In this document: piece by piece, positions 56,507 through 64,000 of the stretch
Position numbering within the stretch: position 1 is the first letter of the stretch
Layout of the letters: every line of letters starts with the position of its first letter
Assembly: GCF_009912395.1 (NCBI RefSeq)
Contig: NZ_WNDO01000023.1
Span: forward strand, 28,544 to 92,543
Direction: 5' to 3'
DNA length: 64,000 nt
Source: Luteibacter sp.
Lineage (GTDB): Bacteria > Pseudomonadota > Gammaproteobacteria > Xanthomonadales > Rhodanobacteraceae
Translations under genes and position numbers: made by a program
Notes under the pieces: model-generated
Told to the model about the DNA's origin: nothing
The model's input: the letters and a program-made list of their open reading frames with translations, nothing else
Databases searched by the model: none

Positions 56507-57199
56507 ATGAACGGCAACACCGCAACTCCGGCGGGCGTTCCGCCGGTCGCTCCCGTCAAGGAGCGCCTGCGGATCACCGAGATCTTCCACTCCGTACAGG
56601 GCGAGGCCGATGCGATCGGCTGGCCCACGGTATTCGTGCGCCTCACGGGCTGCCCGTTGCGCTGCGTCTGGTGCGATACCGAGTACTCCTTCCACGGCGG
56701 GCAGTGGCACGACATCGACGATATCGTGGCCCAGGTCGCCAGCTATGGCGCGCGCCATGTCTGCGTCACCGGTGGCGAGCCGCTGTCGCAGAAGCGCTGC
56801 CTGATCCTGCTGCGCAAGCTCTGCGACGCGGGTCATGACGTCTCCCTGGAGACCTCCGGCGCGCTCGATGTGGCCAACGTCGATCCACGCGTGCGCAAGG
56901 TCATGGACCTGAAGCCGCCGGACTCCGGCGAAAGCGCGCGCAACCTCTGGTCCAACCTCGACCACCTGCTGCCGCACGACCAGGTGAAGTTCGTGATCGC
57001 CAGCCGTGGCGATTTCGAATGGGCGCGCGACGCCGTCCGCGAGCATGCGATCGACCGCAAGGCGATGCCGCTGTTCTCGCCGGTGTGGGGCAAGGTCGAG
57101 CCGCGCGAACTCGCCGAATGGATCATCGAAGAACGACTGCCGGTGCGTTTCCAGCTTCAGCTGCACAAGCTGCTCTGGAACGACGCGGCGGGTCATTGA
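56507..57199 (+). CDS. queE: 7-carboxy-7-deazaguanine synthase
   Basis: QueE is a radical-SAM enzyme that contracts CPH4 to 7-carboxy-7-deazaguanine in queuosine synthesis. The 230-residue protein starts close to the family N terminus (RITEIFHSVQGEADAIGWPT). The iron-sulfur cluster motif is the CX3CX2C in LTGCPLRCVWCDTEYSFHGG, followed by VTGGEPLSQKRC. It is in the usual tol-pal-queEC gene order. Confidence 0.94.
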   Translation: MNGNTATPAGVPPVAPVKERLRITEIFHSVQGEADAIGWPTVFVRLTGCPLRCVWCDTEYSFHGGQWHDIDDIVAQVASYGARHVCVTGGEPLSQKRCLILLRKLCDAGHDVSLETSGALDVANVDPRVRKVMDLKPPDSGESARNLWSNLDHLLPHDQVKFVIASRGDFEWARDAVREHAIDRKAMPLFSPVWGKVEPRELAEWIIEERLPVRFQLQLHKLLWNDAAGH

Positions 57200-57222
57200 G
57201 TAATTTCTAAAAAGGCGTAGCC

Positions 57223-57906
57223 ATGAACACCTCGAACACTCCCCGCAAGGCCGTCATCCTCGTATCCGGCGGCATGGATTCCGCGGTCACGATCGCGATG
57301 GCCCATGAGCAGGGTTTCGAGGTGTATGCGCTGAGCGTCGCCTATGGCCAGCGCCATAGCTCCGAGCTGGAAGCCTCCGAGCGCGTCTCGAACATGCTGG
57401 GCGCGAAGCGTCACAAGACCGTGCATGTCGACCTGCGCAGCATCGGCGGCTCGGCGCTCACCGACAACATCGACGTGCCGGACGAAGGCGGCGACGGCAT
57501 TCCCGTCACCTATGTGCCGGCGCGCAACACGATCATGCTGTCGATCGCCCTGGGCTGGGCCGAAGTGCTCGGTTCCACGGATATCTTCTGCGGCGTCAAC
57601 GCCGTGGATTACTCGGGTTACCCCGATTGCCGCCCGGCCTTCATCGACGCCTACGAGGCGCTTGCCAACGTCGCCACGAAGGCGGGCGTCGAAGGCGCGG
57701 GCATCCGTATCCACGCGCCGCTGATGAACATGGGCAAGGGTGACATCGTGCGCGAAGGCGTGCGCCTGGGCGTGGATTTCTCGCAGACCGTGAGCTGCTA
57801 CAACGCCGATGCCGAAGGCCGTGCCTGCGGCCATTGCGATGCCTGCCGCCTGCGCGCCGAGGGCTTCGCCAAGGCCGGCGAGAAGGACACCACGCGTTAC
57901 GTGTGA
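57223..57906 (+). CDS. queC: 7-cyano-7-deazaguanine synthase
   Basis: QueC makes preQ0 from 7-carboxy-7-deazaguanine, ATP and ammonia. The 227-residue protein has the PP-loop [20 protein letters not shown], the [19 protein letters not shown] region and a zinc site of four cysteines ([20 protein letters not shown]). It is 23 bp after queE. Its last 10 bp overlap the convergent araC-type gene. Confidence 0.95.
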   Translation: MNTSNTPRKAVILVSGGMDSAVTIAMAHEQGFEVYALSVAYGQRHSSELEASERVSNMLGAKRHKTVHVDLRSIGGSALTDNIDVPDEGGDGIPVTYVPARNTIMLSIALGWAEVLGSTDIFCGVNAVDYSGYPDCRPAFIDAYEALANVATKAGVEGAGIRIHAPLMNMGKGDIVREGVRLGVDFSQTVSCYNADAEGRACGHCDACRLRAEGFAKAGEKDTTRYV

Positions 57907-58883
57907 GCGTGCGCCATGCCGCCGTGGCCGCGTATGGCGCCCGGCGGATGACCGATGGTGCGCTTGAACGCGCGGCTGAAAGCGGCGAGTGAGCCATAAC
58001 CCAGGCGAAACGCGACGCTTTCGATCGATTCCCGATCGCGCCCGATCCACTGCGCGGCCAGGCGCATGCGCAGTTCGGTGAGATACCGCACGGGAGTCAT
58101 GCCCGTGACTTCGAGGAAGCGCTCGGCGAACACCGAGCGCGAACTGCCCATTTCCTCGGCGAGGTTCGCCACGGTCCACGCCTTGCCCGGATCGCGATGC
58201 ATGGCAAGGATCACCTTGCCCAGTCGTGGATCACGCAGCGCCTGCACCCAGCCCGTGGCGTCACCGCAGCCGCACTCGACCCAGGCGCGGACGATAAAGG
58301 CGGCCACCACGTCGGCCAGTCGCGAAAAGACGCCGGCGAAGCCCGCGCGCTTCGTGCACGATTCGCGCTCCATCGCCTCGAGCATGACGCGCAGTTCCGG
58401 GTAGCGGTCGAGCAACGTGGCAACCAGCATCACCTCGGGCATCGAGGCCACCAGCATCTGCATGCCGCCCAGGTCGAACTCCATGCAGCCGCTGAAGATC
58501 AAGGCTTCCTTGCCCGCATCGGCATCGCTGCCGGGTCGTTCGATGGAGGTGACGGTAGGGCAGAGCGTGGTCGCTTCCAGCTCGCGGACATCCAGGCAGG
58601 GCGAAACATCCAGCGCGGAAACCACTTCGTGCTCCCCGCCGTGCGGCATCAGCACGGCATCGCCGGTGTCGAGGCGATAGGTCTTTCCGCTGGCGCAGCG
58701 CAGGTGCACCGGGCCGCGGCCGACGAAATGGAAGTGGGCCAGCCCGGCGGCTTTTCCAAAGGAAAGCCCTAGCGGGGGTGCCAGTTCGATCCGCCGGTAC
58801 TCCACGCCGATGAGCCGCATGCCCATCAGCAATTCGCTGGTGAGGTCGGTGCCGTCGTGCGTCGTGGAGGGAAGGGAGTTCAT
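57897..58883 (-). CDS. AraC-family regulator with cupin_6 sensor domain
   Basis: This regulator of about 328 residues has an N-terminal cupin sensor ([40 protein letters not shown]) and a C-terminal AraC double helix-turn-helix ([20 protein letters not shown] and [20 protein letters not shown]). I set the start at the ATG at 58883, leaving a 101-bp divergent promoter region before the MFS gene. An upstream in-frame ATG at 58925 is possible; neither has a strong ribosome site. It probably regulates the divergent exporter. Its 3' end overlaps queC. Confidence 0.88.
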   Translation of the reverse strand: MNSLPSTTHDGTDLTSELLMGMRLIGVEYRRIELAPPLGLSFGKAAGLAHFHFVGRGPVHLRCASGKTYRLDTGDAVLMPHGGEHEVVSALDVSPCLDVRELEATTLCPTVTSIERPGSDADAGKEALIFSGCMEFDLGGMQMLVASMPEVMLVATLLDRYPELRVMLEAMERESCTKRAGFAGVFSRLADVVAAFIVRAWVECGCGDATGWVQALRDPRLGKVILAMHRDPGKAWTVANLAEEMGSSRSVFAERFLEVTGMTPVRYLTELRMRLAAQWIGRDRESIESVAFRLGYGSLAAFSRAFKRTIGHPPGAIRGHGGMAHAHT

Positions 58884-58913
58884 CAAATCTGGACGAATGA
58901 TCAAGATATTCGG
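58883..58913. promoter_or_regulatory. Shared CAAATYYGGA motif, site 1 (araC-MFS region)
   Basis: CAAATCTGGAC at 58884, followed by ATGATCAAGATATTCGG, resembles sites at 62120-62150 and 63740-63770. It lies at the start of the regulator gene. It could be an operator shared by the two AraC-type regulators. Confidence 0.4.
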
Positions 58914-58984
58914 ATCGATCGTCATAGACCGTCCGGGTGCCGGCCCGTAGTCTACTCCCATCCTTTTCTGCTTTCCCCTATCCC

Positions 58985-60205
58985 ATGAATCCTTCCGTTC
59001 CGAACGTTCAGGGCGGTGCGTCGCCCTCTGCGCCTCGATGGGGCGCGGTCCTGTCCATGACCCTGGGCGTGTTCGCCTTGGTCACCGCCGAGTTCCTGCC
59101 GGCTAGCCTGCTCACGCCGATGGCGGCGGGGCTGGGCGTGTCCGAGGGCGTGGCTGGCCAGACCGTCACCGTCACGGCGATCGTCGCCATGGTCACCAGC
59201 CTGTTCACGGCGTCGCTCACCCGCAGCATGGATCGTCGCTGGGTCCTGCTCGGCTTTTCCGTGATGTTGCTGATTTCCAATTTCCTCGTCGCCTTCGCGC
59301 CGAGTCTTGCCGTGGTGCTGGCGGCGCGCGTGATCCTCGGTATCGCCCTTGGTGGCTTCTGGACGATGGCGGCAGCCACCACGATGCGCCTGGTGCCGGA
59401 GTCACACGTGCCGCGCGCGCTGTCGATTCTCTTCAGCGGGGTATCGCTGGCGACCATCGCGGCGGCGCCGCTGGGTAGCTATTTCGGTGGCCTGATTGGC
59501 TGGCGAGCGGTGTTCCTGCTCGCGGCGGGTATCGGCACGCTGGCCTTCGTCTGGAAGCTGGTCGCGCTGCCCAGCATGTCGGCCAACGGCAACACCAACC
59601 TCGGCACGCTCATCGAGGTGCTCAAGCGACAGGGCATGGCGCGCGGCATGTTCGCGTGCATCCTGGTCTTCACCGGCCACTTCGCGTTCTTCACCTACCT
59701 GCGTCCCTTCCTCGAAACGGTGACGGGGGTGAACGTGAATGGCCTGTCCGCGATCCTGCTCGGCTTCGGTGTCGCCAACTTCATCGGTACGTCGTTGGCC
59801 GGTCTGCTGCTCGAACGTAGCCTCTGGGTCACCCTGGTGACGATGCCGTTCGCGATGGCGCTGATCGCGCTGGTGTTGCTCGCATCGGGCACGATGCCCT
59901 TGCTGCACGCCGTGCTCGTATCGCTGTGGGGCATGGCCTTCGGTGCGATTCCGGTGGCGTGGACCACCTGGGTCACGCGTATCGTGCCCGACGAAGCCGA
60001 AAGCGGTGGCGGCTTGATGGTGGCCGCGGTGCAACTGGCGATCACCACGGGTGCGGCAATGGGTGGCGTGGTCTTCGACGCGGCCGGCGTGAAGGCGGTG
60101 TTCGTCGCCAGTGCGCTCGTGTTGCTGGTGGCTACGCTGGTGATCTCCTTCGGCTTCCGCGCACACACGACGTTCGACACGGTCGCGGAGGACGGGGCGG
60201 CCTGA
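58985..60205 (+). CDS. MFS transporter (DHA1-type exporter)
   Basis: This 406-residue inner-membrane exporter has about 12 helices and DHA1 features: TAEFLPASLLTPMAAGLGVS in helix 1-2, the loop LTRSMDRRWVLL, and VILGIALGGFWTMAAATTMR (motif C-like). It resembles sugar or purine efflux proteins of the YdhP/AraJ/NepI branch. The ATG at 58985 is used; the ORF extends 48 bp upstream into the promoter region. It is divergent from the AraC regulator. The substrate is unknown. Confidence 0.88.
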   Translation: MNPSVPNVQGGASPSAPRWGAVLSMTLGVFALVTAEFLPASLLTPMAAGLGVSEGVAGQTVTVTAIVAMVTSLFTASLTRSMDRRWVLLGFSVMLLISNFLVAFAPSLAVVLAARVILGIALGGFWTMAAATTMRLVPESHVPRALSILFSGVSLATIAAAPLGSYFGGLIGWRAVFLLAAGIGTLAFVWKLVALPSMSANGNTNLGTLIEVLKRQGMARGMFACILVFTGHFAFFTYLRPFLETVTGVNVNGLSAILLGFGVANFIGTSLAGLLLERSLWVTLVTMPFAMALIALVLLASGTMPLLHAVLVSLWGMAFGAIPVAWTTWVTRIVPDEAESGGGLMVAAVQLAITTGAAMGGVVFDAAGVKAVFVASALVLLVATLVISFGFRAHTTFDTVAEDGAA

Positions 60206-60216
60206 GCCGCCCCGTC
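60191..60216. terminator. Hairpin at the convergent MFS/M4 ends
   Basis: An 11-bp perfect stem GACGGGGCGGC / GCCGCCCCGTC with CTGA loop overlaps the MFS stop codon. No T run follows in either direction. Confidence 0.4.
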
Positions 60217-60223
60217 GTCATGC

Positions 60224-61891
60224 TCAGTTGACCGACACCGCGCTCCATGCGGTGGCGACGGCCTTCGACTCCGTGGAGTTCGCTCCATAGAGATCGTTGG
60301 CCGCCTTGATGGTGGCGGCACGCGCATCCGTGTAGGTCGAGGTTGAGGTGAAATACACGCTCAACGCGCGATACCAGATCTTGCCTGCCTTGTCGCGACC
60401 GATGCCGGCGAAGCTGGTGTTGCCGTTGCAGACCAGATCCTTGGGCTGGTAGTTGAAGCCCGTCGGCACGACCGGGCCTTCGGCCAGCAGGTAGAAGAAG
60501 CGGTTGCCCACGCCCGAGCTGTAGTGCGGATCATAAACGCCGCCCTGGTTGGTCTTCGACGCGGTGAAGCCGCCCGTCGGATAGCAGCTGAAGGAACGGC
60601 CATCGGCGTCCTGCTTGAACATCAGGCGCAGCGCCTTGGTGCCGTTCGGGTTGCTCGAATACACCGCTTCGCCGATCAGGTAGTTGCCCGGATGTCCCGG
60701 TACGTTGGCGTTGAACTCGACCAGTGTACCGAGGATGTCGGAGTTGGCTTCGTTGAGGCCGCCGCTGTCCTTTACACCGTAGTAGCCGAGGTTGGCGGTG
60801 GCGCTGTTCACGCCGTGGCTCATCTCGTGACCGGCGACATCGAGCGCCACCAGCGGCAGGTAGCCCTGGCTGATGTTGCCGTCGCCGTAGTACATGCTCT
60901 TCGTGCTGGCATACCAGAACGCGTTGACGTAATTCTGGCCAACGTGCGCATACGTCTTCACGCCCTTGCCGTCGTTGAAAATGCCCGTGCGTCCGTGCAC
61001 GTTCTTGTAGTAGTCCCAGGTGGCGGCCACGCCGTAATAAATATCGCTGGCGACGGTGGCACGATCCGAGGTGGCGTTGTTGCCCCAGGTATTGGTGGTG
61101 TTGGTGTAGAGCGTGGCGGCCGAGGTGTTGAACACGTCGGACTGGTTGTGCGCGTCGTAGGTCGCGCCGTTGCCGCGGCTCGGATCGACCAGCTGGAAAC
61201 CGCCGCTCACGGAATTCGTGGTGATGGTGACATTGCCTAGCGTGAGCGACTTGCCCGTGCCCTGTGCGGCGGCGGTCTCCACCTGGTCGTCGAGACCGAG
61301 GATGGCGCCGGTCTGCGCATCGACGTAATAGATGATGTCGCCGATGGGCACGCCGTCGTTGCGTTCGCCAAGCACATGCACCTGATAGGCGAGCGTCGGA
61401 GCGATGCCGCGCGCATACAGCGCCAGCGAGGTTTCGGGCACACCGTTGATGTCGCCGGGGAACGCGGCGGCCGCTTCCACGCGGGCCCGGTCGGCGCTGA
61501 TCTTCGGCGTGACCGAAGGGCGCTTCGCGGTGGCGAGCTTCATGCTCACGCTATTGAGCACGCCACTGTGCGAATGGGATACGACATCGCCGCCGACGAC
61601 GGGCAGGCCGCCGAAGAAGCGATCCAGTCGCACGTGTTCCGTGCCATCGGCATCGACGATGACATCGCGGGCCTTGAACTGGTCGGAGCCCGTGCTGGGC
61701 TGGGCGGTAGCCAGCGACAGCGTCCTCGCGGAACGCGACAGGTTGGTCGCTGGCAGATTGAAACTATCCGGATGGGCGTTGACGAGATTCAACGCCCGGT
61801 CGATCACGGCCTGGCGGTCGACGTCGGCGGCGGACACCGTTCCGACGATGCCGAACATGGCGGCGGCAAGCAAAGTTACACGCAGTCGCAT
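60224..61891 (-). CDS. Secreted M4-family (thermolysin-like) metalloprotease
   Basis: This 555-residue preproenzyme has signal peptide MRLRVTLLAAAMFGIVGTVS, an FTP/PepSY-type propeptide (about 25-215, FNLPATNLSRSARTLSLATA, YQVHVLGERNDGVPIGDIIY) and a mature thermolysin fold. The zinc site is HEMSH (His355 to His359), with the third ligand Glu in GGLNEANSD. A further active-site His may lie in VYDPHYSSGVGNRFFYLLAE. It probably degrades extracellular proteins. It is monocistronic and convergent with the MFS gene; the upstream 270 bp contain no gene. Confidence 0.95.
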   Translation of the reverse strand: MRLRVTLLAAAMFGIVGTVSAADVDRQAVIDRALNLVNAHPDSFNLPATNLSRSARTLSLATAQPSTGSDQFKARDVIVDADGTEHVRLDRFFGGLPVVGGDVVSHSHSGVLNSVSMKLATAKRPSVTPKISADRARVEAAAAFPGDINGVPETSLALYARGIAPTLAYQVHVLGERNDGVPIGDIIYYVDAQTGAILGLDDQVETAAAQGTGKSLTLGNVTITTNSVSGGFQLVDPSRGNGATYDAHNQSDVFNTSAATLYTNTTNTWGNNATSDRATVASDIYYGVAATWDYYKNVHGRTGIFNDGKGVKTYAHVGQNYVNAFWYASTKSMYYGDGNISQGYLPLVALDVAGHEMSHGVNSATANLGYYGVKDSGGLNEANSDILGTLVEFNANVPGHPGNYLIGEAVYSSNPNGTKALRLMFKQDADGRSFSCYPTGGFTASKTNQGGVYDPHYSSGVGNRFFYLLAEGPVVPTGFNYQPKDLVCNGNTSFAGIGRDKAGKIWYRALSVYFTSTSTYTDARAATIKAANDLYGANSTESKAVATAWSAVSVN

Positions 61892-62119
61892 ACTTCCTCC
61901 CTAGATGGACATGTGCCCGTCACGGTCTCGCATGTACCGTGGGCATGCATGGGCGTCGGCCCCCACCGACGCGATAACGCGGACCGTCGATCCGCGAGAC
62001 CCGAGCATGGCATGCCGGGAATCATCGAAAACGCCTTCGTCGTTTCCTCCAGGGAACGACCTGTTCGTTGTGGCGGGGTAGGGTAAGCGCAAGAAATTGC
62101 GTTTGCAGAGTGATGAATT

Positions 62120-62150
62120 ATGCAAATTCGGATGGCATGACATCGTTCTG
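62120..62150. promoter_or_regulatory. Shared CAAATYYGGA motif, site 2
   Basis: ATGCAAATTCGGA...ATCGTTCTG matches the site at 63740 in 23 of 31 positions in the same orientation. It lies in the 270-bp gap between the M4 protease gene and the AraC-type gene. Nothing else identifiable is in that gap. Confidence 0.4.
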
Positions 62151-62161
62151 GCGTGAACGCA

Positions 62162-62923
62162 TCAGAGGCGCCTGAGCCCGCGCAGATACTCGCCCGGCGA
62201 GTTACCCACCAGGCGGGTGAACGCCGTGGTGAAGCTGCTTGCACCGCTATAGCCGACATCGATCGCGACGGCGGTCAACGGTTCGCCCTGGATCATGCGT
62301 TCGATCGCGGCGACGATACGCAGCCGGTCACGCCACTGCCTGAAATTCAGGCCGGTTTCTTCCTGGAATTTCCTTGCCAGTGTTCGCTCGCTGGTACCGA
62401 CGCGAGTACCCAGTTCGGCCAGGGTTTCATTCGACGCGGGGTGATCGCGCAGGTGGCGCGTGACCATTCTCACGCGCTTGTCCTTGGCATCGGGTACGGA
62501 GAAATCGGCGAGAGAGGGACGGTCCGCGAGTTGGATCAACAGCAGTTCGTTCAATAGCGTGAGTTCGCGACTGTCCTGCGCGGTGAGTCGCGATGCGCGC
62601 CGCACCAGCTCGACGGCGAGCGTGGACATCGGCAACAGGGCGCAGCGATCCGGAAGTCCGTCCGACATGGCTGCGGGAAGATGCATGCGGATCAGCTCGC
62701 ACGACTTTGGATAGCTTGCCGCGTGGCGCCGACGTGGCGGCACCCACACCGCGGTGCCCGGGGTCGCAAGATGCCAGCCGGTTTCGTCCTGGATACGGAC
62801 ACTGCCCTCGACCGCCAGCGTGAGCTGGCCATCGTCATGCGTGTGCGGGCCGATCGCGACACCCGCGGCATGGGCGACGCGGTTGGCCGACGATGGCGCG
62901 GAGGCGGAGCGGCGCGGTGGCAT
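62162..62923 (-). CDS. AraC-family regulator with N-terminal cupin
   Basis: This 253-residue regulator has a cupin sensor (GVAIGPHTHDDGQLTLAVEG, TPGTAVWVPPRRRHAASYP) and a C-terminal AraC helix-turn-helix pair (NETLAELGTRVGTSERTLAR and LTAVAIDVGYSGASSFTTAF). The ATG at 62923 starts MPPRRSASAPSSANRV; the frame continues upstream into the divergent promoter. It is divergent from the FMN reductase-xapX pair and probably controls it. Confidence 0.9.
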   Translation of the reverse strand: MPPRRSASAPSSANRVAHAAGVAIGPHTHDDGQLTLAVEGSVRIQDETGWHLATPGTAVWVPPRRRHAASYPKSCELIRMHLPAAMSDGLPDRCALLPMSTLAVELVRRASRLTAQDSRELTLLNELLLIQLADRPSLADFSVPDAKDKRVRMVTRHLRDHPASNETLAELGTRVGTSERTLARKFQEETGLNFRQWRDRLRIVAAIERMIQGEPLTAVAIDVGYSGASSFTTAFTRLVGNSPGEYLRGLRRL

Positions 62924-63018
62924 GGTGGCGGTCCGGCGAAAGGGGTTGGCAGATTGGCGAAATATAGGTCGAAAACTTTTGCCTAACGTATACCTCATCC
63001 CCTCGGAGGTACACCACC

Positions 63019-63579
63019 ATGTCATCCCTGCATCTCATCGGCCTCTCCGGAAGCCTGCGCAAGGACTCCCATTCCAGCGCCATCCTTTCCAGCCTCGCCG
63101 AACTGTTGCCAGCTCATGCCACCTGGTCGACGCTGGATATCGGCGAACTGCCTCATTACAGCGCGGACCTCGAATCGGAGGCCTTGCCGCTTCCGGTGAT
63201 CAACGCGCGTGCACGCGTCCAGCGAGCGGATGCGGTCATCATGGCCGTGCCCGAATACAACCACGGCATCCCCGGTGTGCTAAAGAACACGCTCGACTGG
63301 CTCTCCCGCCCCGTGCGAGCCAGTTGCATGATGGGCAAGCCGGTGCTCTTCGTCACCCAGTCCAACGGCAGCCTGGGCGGCGTGCGTGCGCAGTTCCAGT
63401 TGCGCGAAACGCTGGCATCGATGCTTTGCGTGCTGCCGCCCATGCAGGAGATGGTGGTGACGCACGCCAGCGAAAAGATCCGCGATGGCCGCATGGTCGA
63501 CGAGGCGGCGCTACGCTTCATCGGTGCGCAACTGCACGCATTCCTCGAGCGCCTGGCGCCCGTGGAGTATGTGGCATGA
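63019..63579 (+). CDS. NAD(P)H-dependent FMN reductase family protein
   Basis: This 186-residue flavodoxin-fold reductase has the FMN phosphate loop GLSGSLRKDSHSSAIL and the isoalloxazine contact AVPEYNHGIPGVLKNTLDWL. Members reduce FMN, quinones, azo dyes or chromate. The ATG at 63019 has GGAGG 9 bases upstream. It overlaps the XapX gene by 4 bp. The physiological substrate is not evident. Confidence 0.9.
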   Translation: MSSLHLIGLSGSLRKDSHSSAILSSLAELLPAHATWSTLDIGELPHYSADLESEALPLPVINARARVQRADAVIMAVPEYNHGIPGVLKNTLDWLSRPVRASCMMGKPVLFVTQSNGSLGGVRAQFQLRETLASMLCVLPPMQEMVVTHASEKIRDGRMVDEAALRFIGAQLHAFLERLAPVEYVA

Positions 63580-63731
63580 CCACCTGCTTGATCGCCCTGA
63601 CCACCGGGTTGGTCGTGGGTGTCCTGTTCGCCTTGCTTCGCCTGCCTATTCCCGCGCCAGCGAGCCTGCCGGGCATTGTCGGTGCGGTGGGCTGCTTTCT
63701 GGGTAGCGTGATCGTCCAGTACCTTCGTTGA
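63576..63731 (+). CDS. XapX-domain small membrane protein
   Basis: This 51-residue protein has two transmembrane helices (TTGLVVGVLFALLRLPIPAP, LPGIVGAVGCFLGSVIVQYL), matching the XapX (DUF1427) family found beside xanthosine phosphorylase or reductase genes. The ATG overlaps the reductase stop by 4 bp, so translation is coupled. The role is unknown. Confidence 0.85.
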   Translation: MTTCLIALTTGLVVGVLFALLRLPIPAPASLPGIVGAVGCFLGSVIVQYLR

Positions 63732-63739
63732 ATCGAAAT

Positions 63740-63770
63740 ATGCAAATTTGGACATCGTGAAATTATTCTG
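63740..63770. promoter_or_regulatory. Shared CAAATYYGGA motif, site 3
   Basis: ATGCAAATTTGGACATCGTG lies 9 bp after the xapX stop and 115 bp before the next gene. Together with site 2 it forms a direct repeat flanking the araC-reductase-xapX block. A weak hairpin AGGCCC/GGGCCT follows near 63780. Confidence 0.4.
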
Positions 63771-63885
63771 TCGATCGTCCAGGCCCGCTCGCGGGGCCTA
63801 AACAATTTTCCGGATCCCTGGATCACCTGTAAGACACCGCCGCAAACGCCGGGCGGTTACCTACACCAGTGAGAAGGAAGGGATC

Positions 63886-64000
63886 ATGGTCGGCATCGTC
63901 ACGGGAAGCGGTCTGGGACTGGACAACACCTCGCTACAGGCGCTGGGTGCCCGGGGGATGCTGGGCAACGCGTCGGAGGGCAAGGCGGGCGAGTCGATCT
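63886..64000 (+). CDS. N-terminal fragment of a probable large repeat (RHS/YD-like) protein
   Basis: Only 38 codons are visible, cut by the window end. The ATG at 63886 has a strong AAGGAAGGG site. The sequence MVGIVTGSGLGLDNTSLQAL and LGARGMLGNASEGKAGES resembles, from memory, the N terminus of large RHS/YD-repeat or polymorphic-toxin-like proteins of this order. There is no signal peptide. This assignment is an inference from a short segment and needs the downstream sequence. Confidence 0.45.
   Translation, partial: MVGIVTGSGLGLDNTSLQALGARGMLGNASEGKAGESI

Overview
The window is chromosomal DNA from a high-GC gammaproteobacterium. Gene order (pilSR beside sucCD; bamD divergent from rluD-pgeF, then clpB; ruvCA-kup-ruvB-ybgC-tolQRAB-pal-cpoB-queE-queC), protein families and repeat families point to the Xanthomonadales, most probably Rhodanobacteraceae (Luteibacter/Dyella/Rhodanobacter-like). 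The genus is an inference from synteny and sequence style; no rRNA gene is present. I see no tRNA, rRNA, CRISPR array, prophage or complete insertion sequence.

Layout. 1-1136 is the 3' part of a CocE-type hydrolase. 1342-8524 is a mannose/mannoside module: AGE-family isomerase, PfkB sugar kinase, FucP-type symporter, LacI regulator and a divergent exported GH92 alpha-mannosidase. 8766-12581 is a three-gene phosphorelay (CHASE3-PAS histidine kinase, single-domain receiver, REC-HK-REC hybrid) with no DNA-binding output. 12636-17011 holds an M23 peptidase and pilR/pilS; 17297-19347 holds sucCD. 19415-23962 carries an exported metzincin-like protease divergent from an Oar-like TonB-dependent receptor. 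23967-29537 is a compact minus-strand operon (DUF819 membrane protein, SH3-NlpC/P60 peptidase, dipeptide epimerase, YkuD protein, DauA-like D-amino-acid dehydrogenase). With the neighbouring VanX-type dipeptidase (30146-30820) it reads as a murein-peptide utilisation island.

30874-44142 is mostly housekeeping: nadE, bamD, rluD, pgeF, otsBA, clpB, an FmdB zinc ribbon, a DUF3011 protein, aspS and an alpha/beta hydrolase. 44279-57906 runs YebC, ruvCA, kup, an atypical insert of two exported unknown proteins plus an inverted gene remnant, ruvB, ybgC, the complete tol-pal system and queE-queC. 57897-64000 has two AraC regulators next to an MFS exporter and an FMN reductase-XapX pair, an M4 metalloprotease, and the first 38 codons of a probable large repeat protein.

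Two dispersed repeat families punctuate the intergenic spaces: a 44-46 bp REP-like palindrome (12587, 13828, 29961-30073, 40606, 44148, 49857) and an approximately 137-bp MITE-like element with hairpin-containing inverted ends (1168, 32501, and a tandem array at 35303-35640). The least explained parts are the kup-ruvB insert with its ribosome-site hairpin, the nested inverted-repeat block at 29574-29927, and a shared 31-bp motif at 58883, 62120 and 63740.
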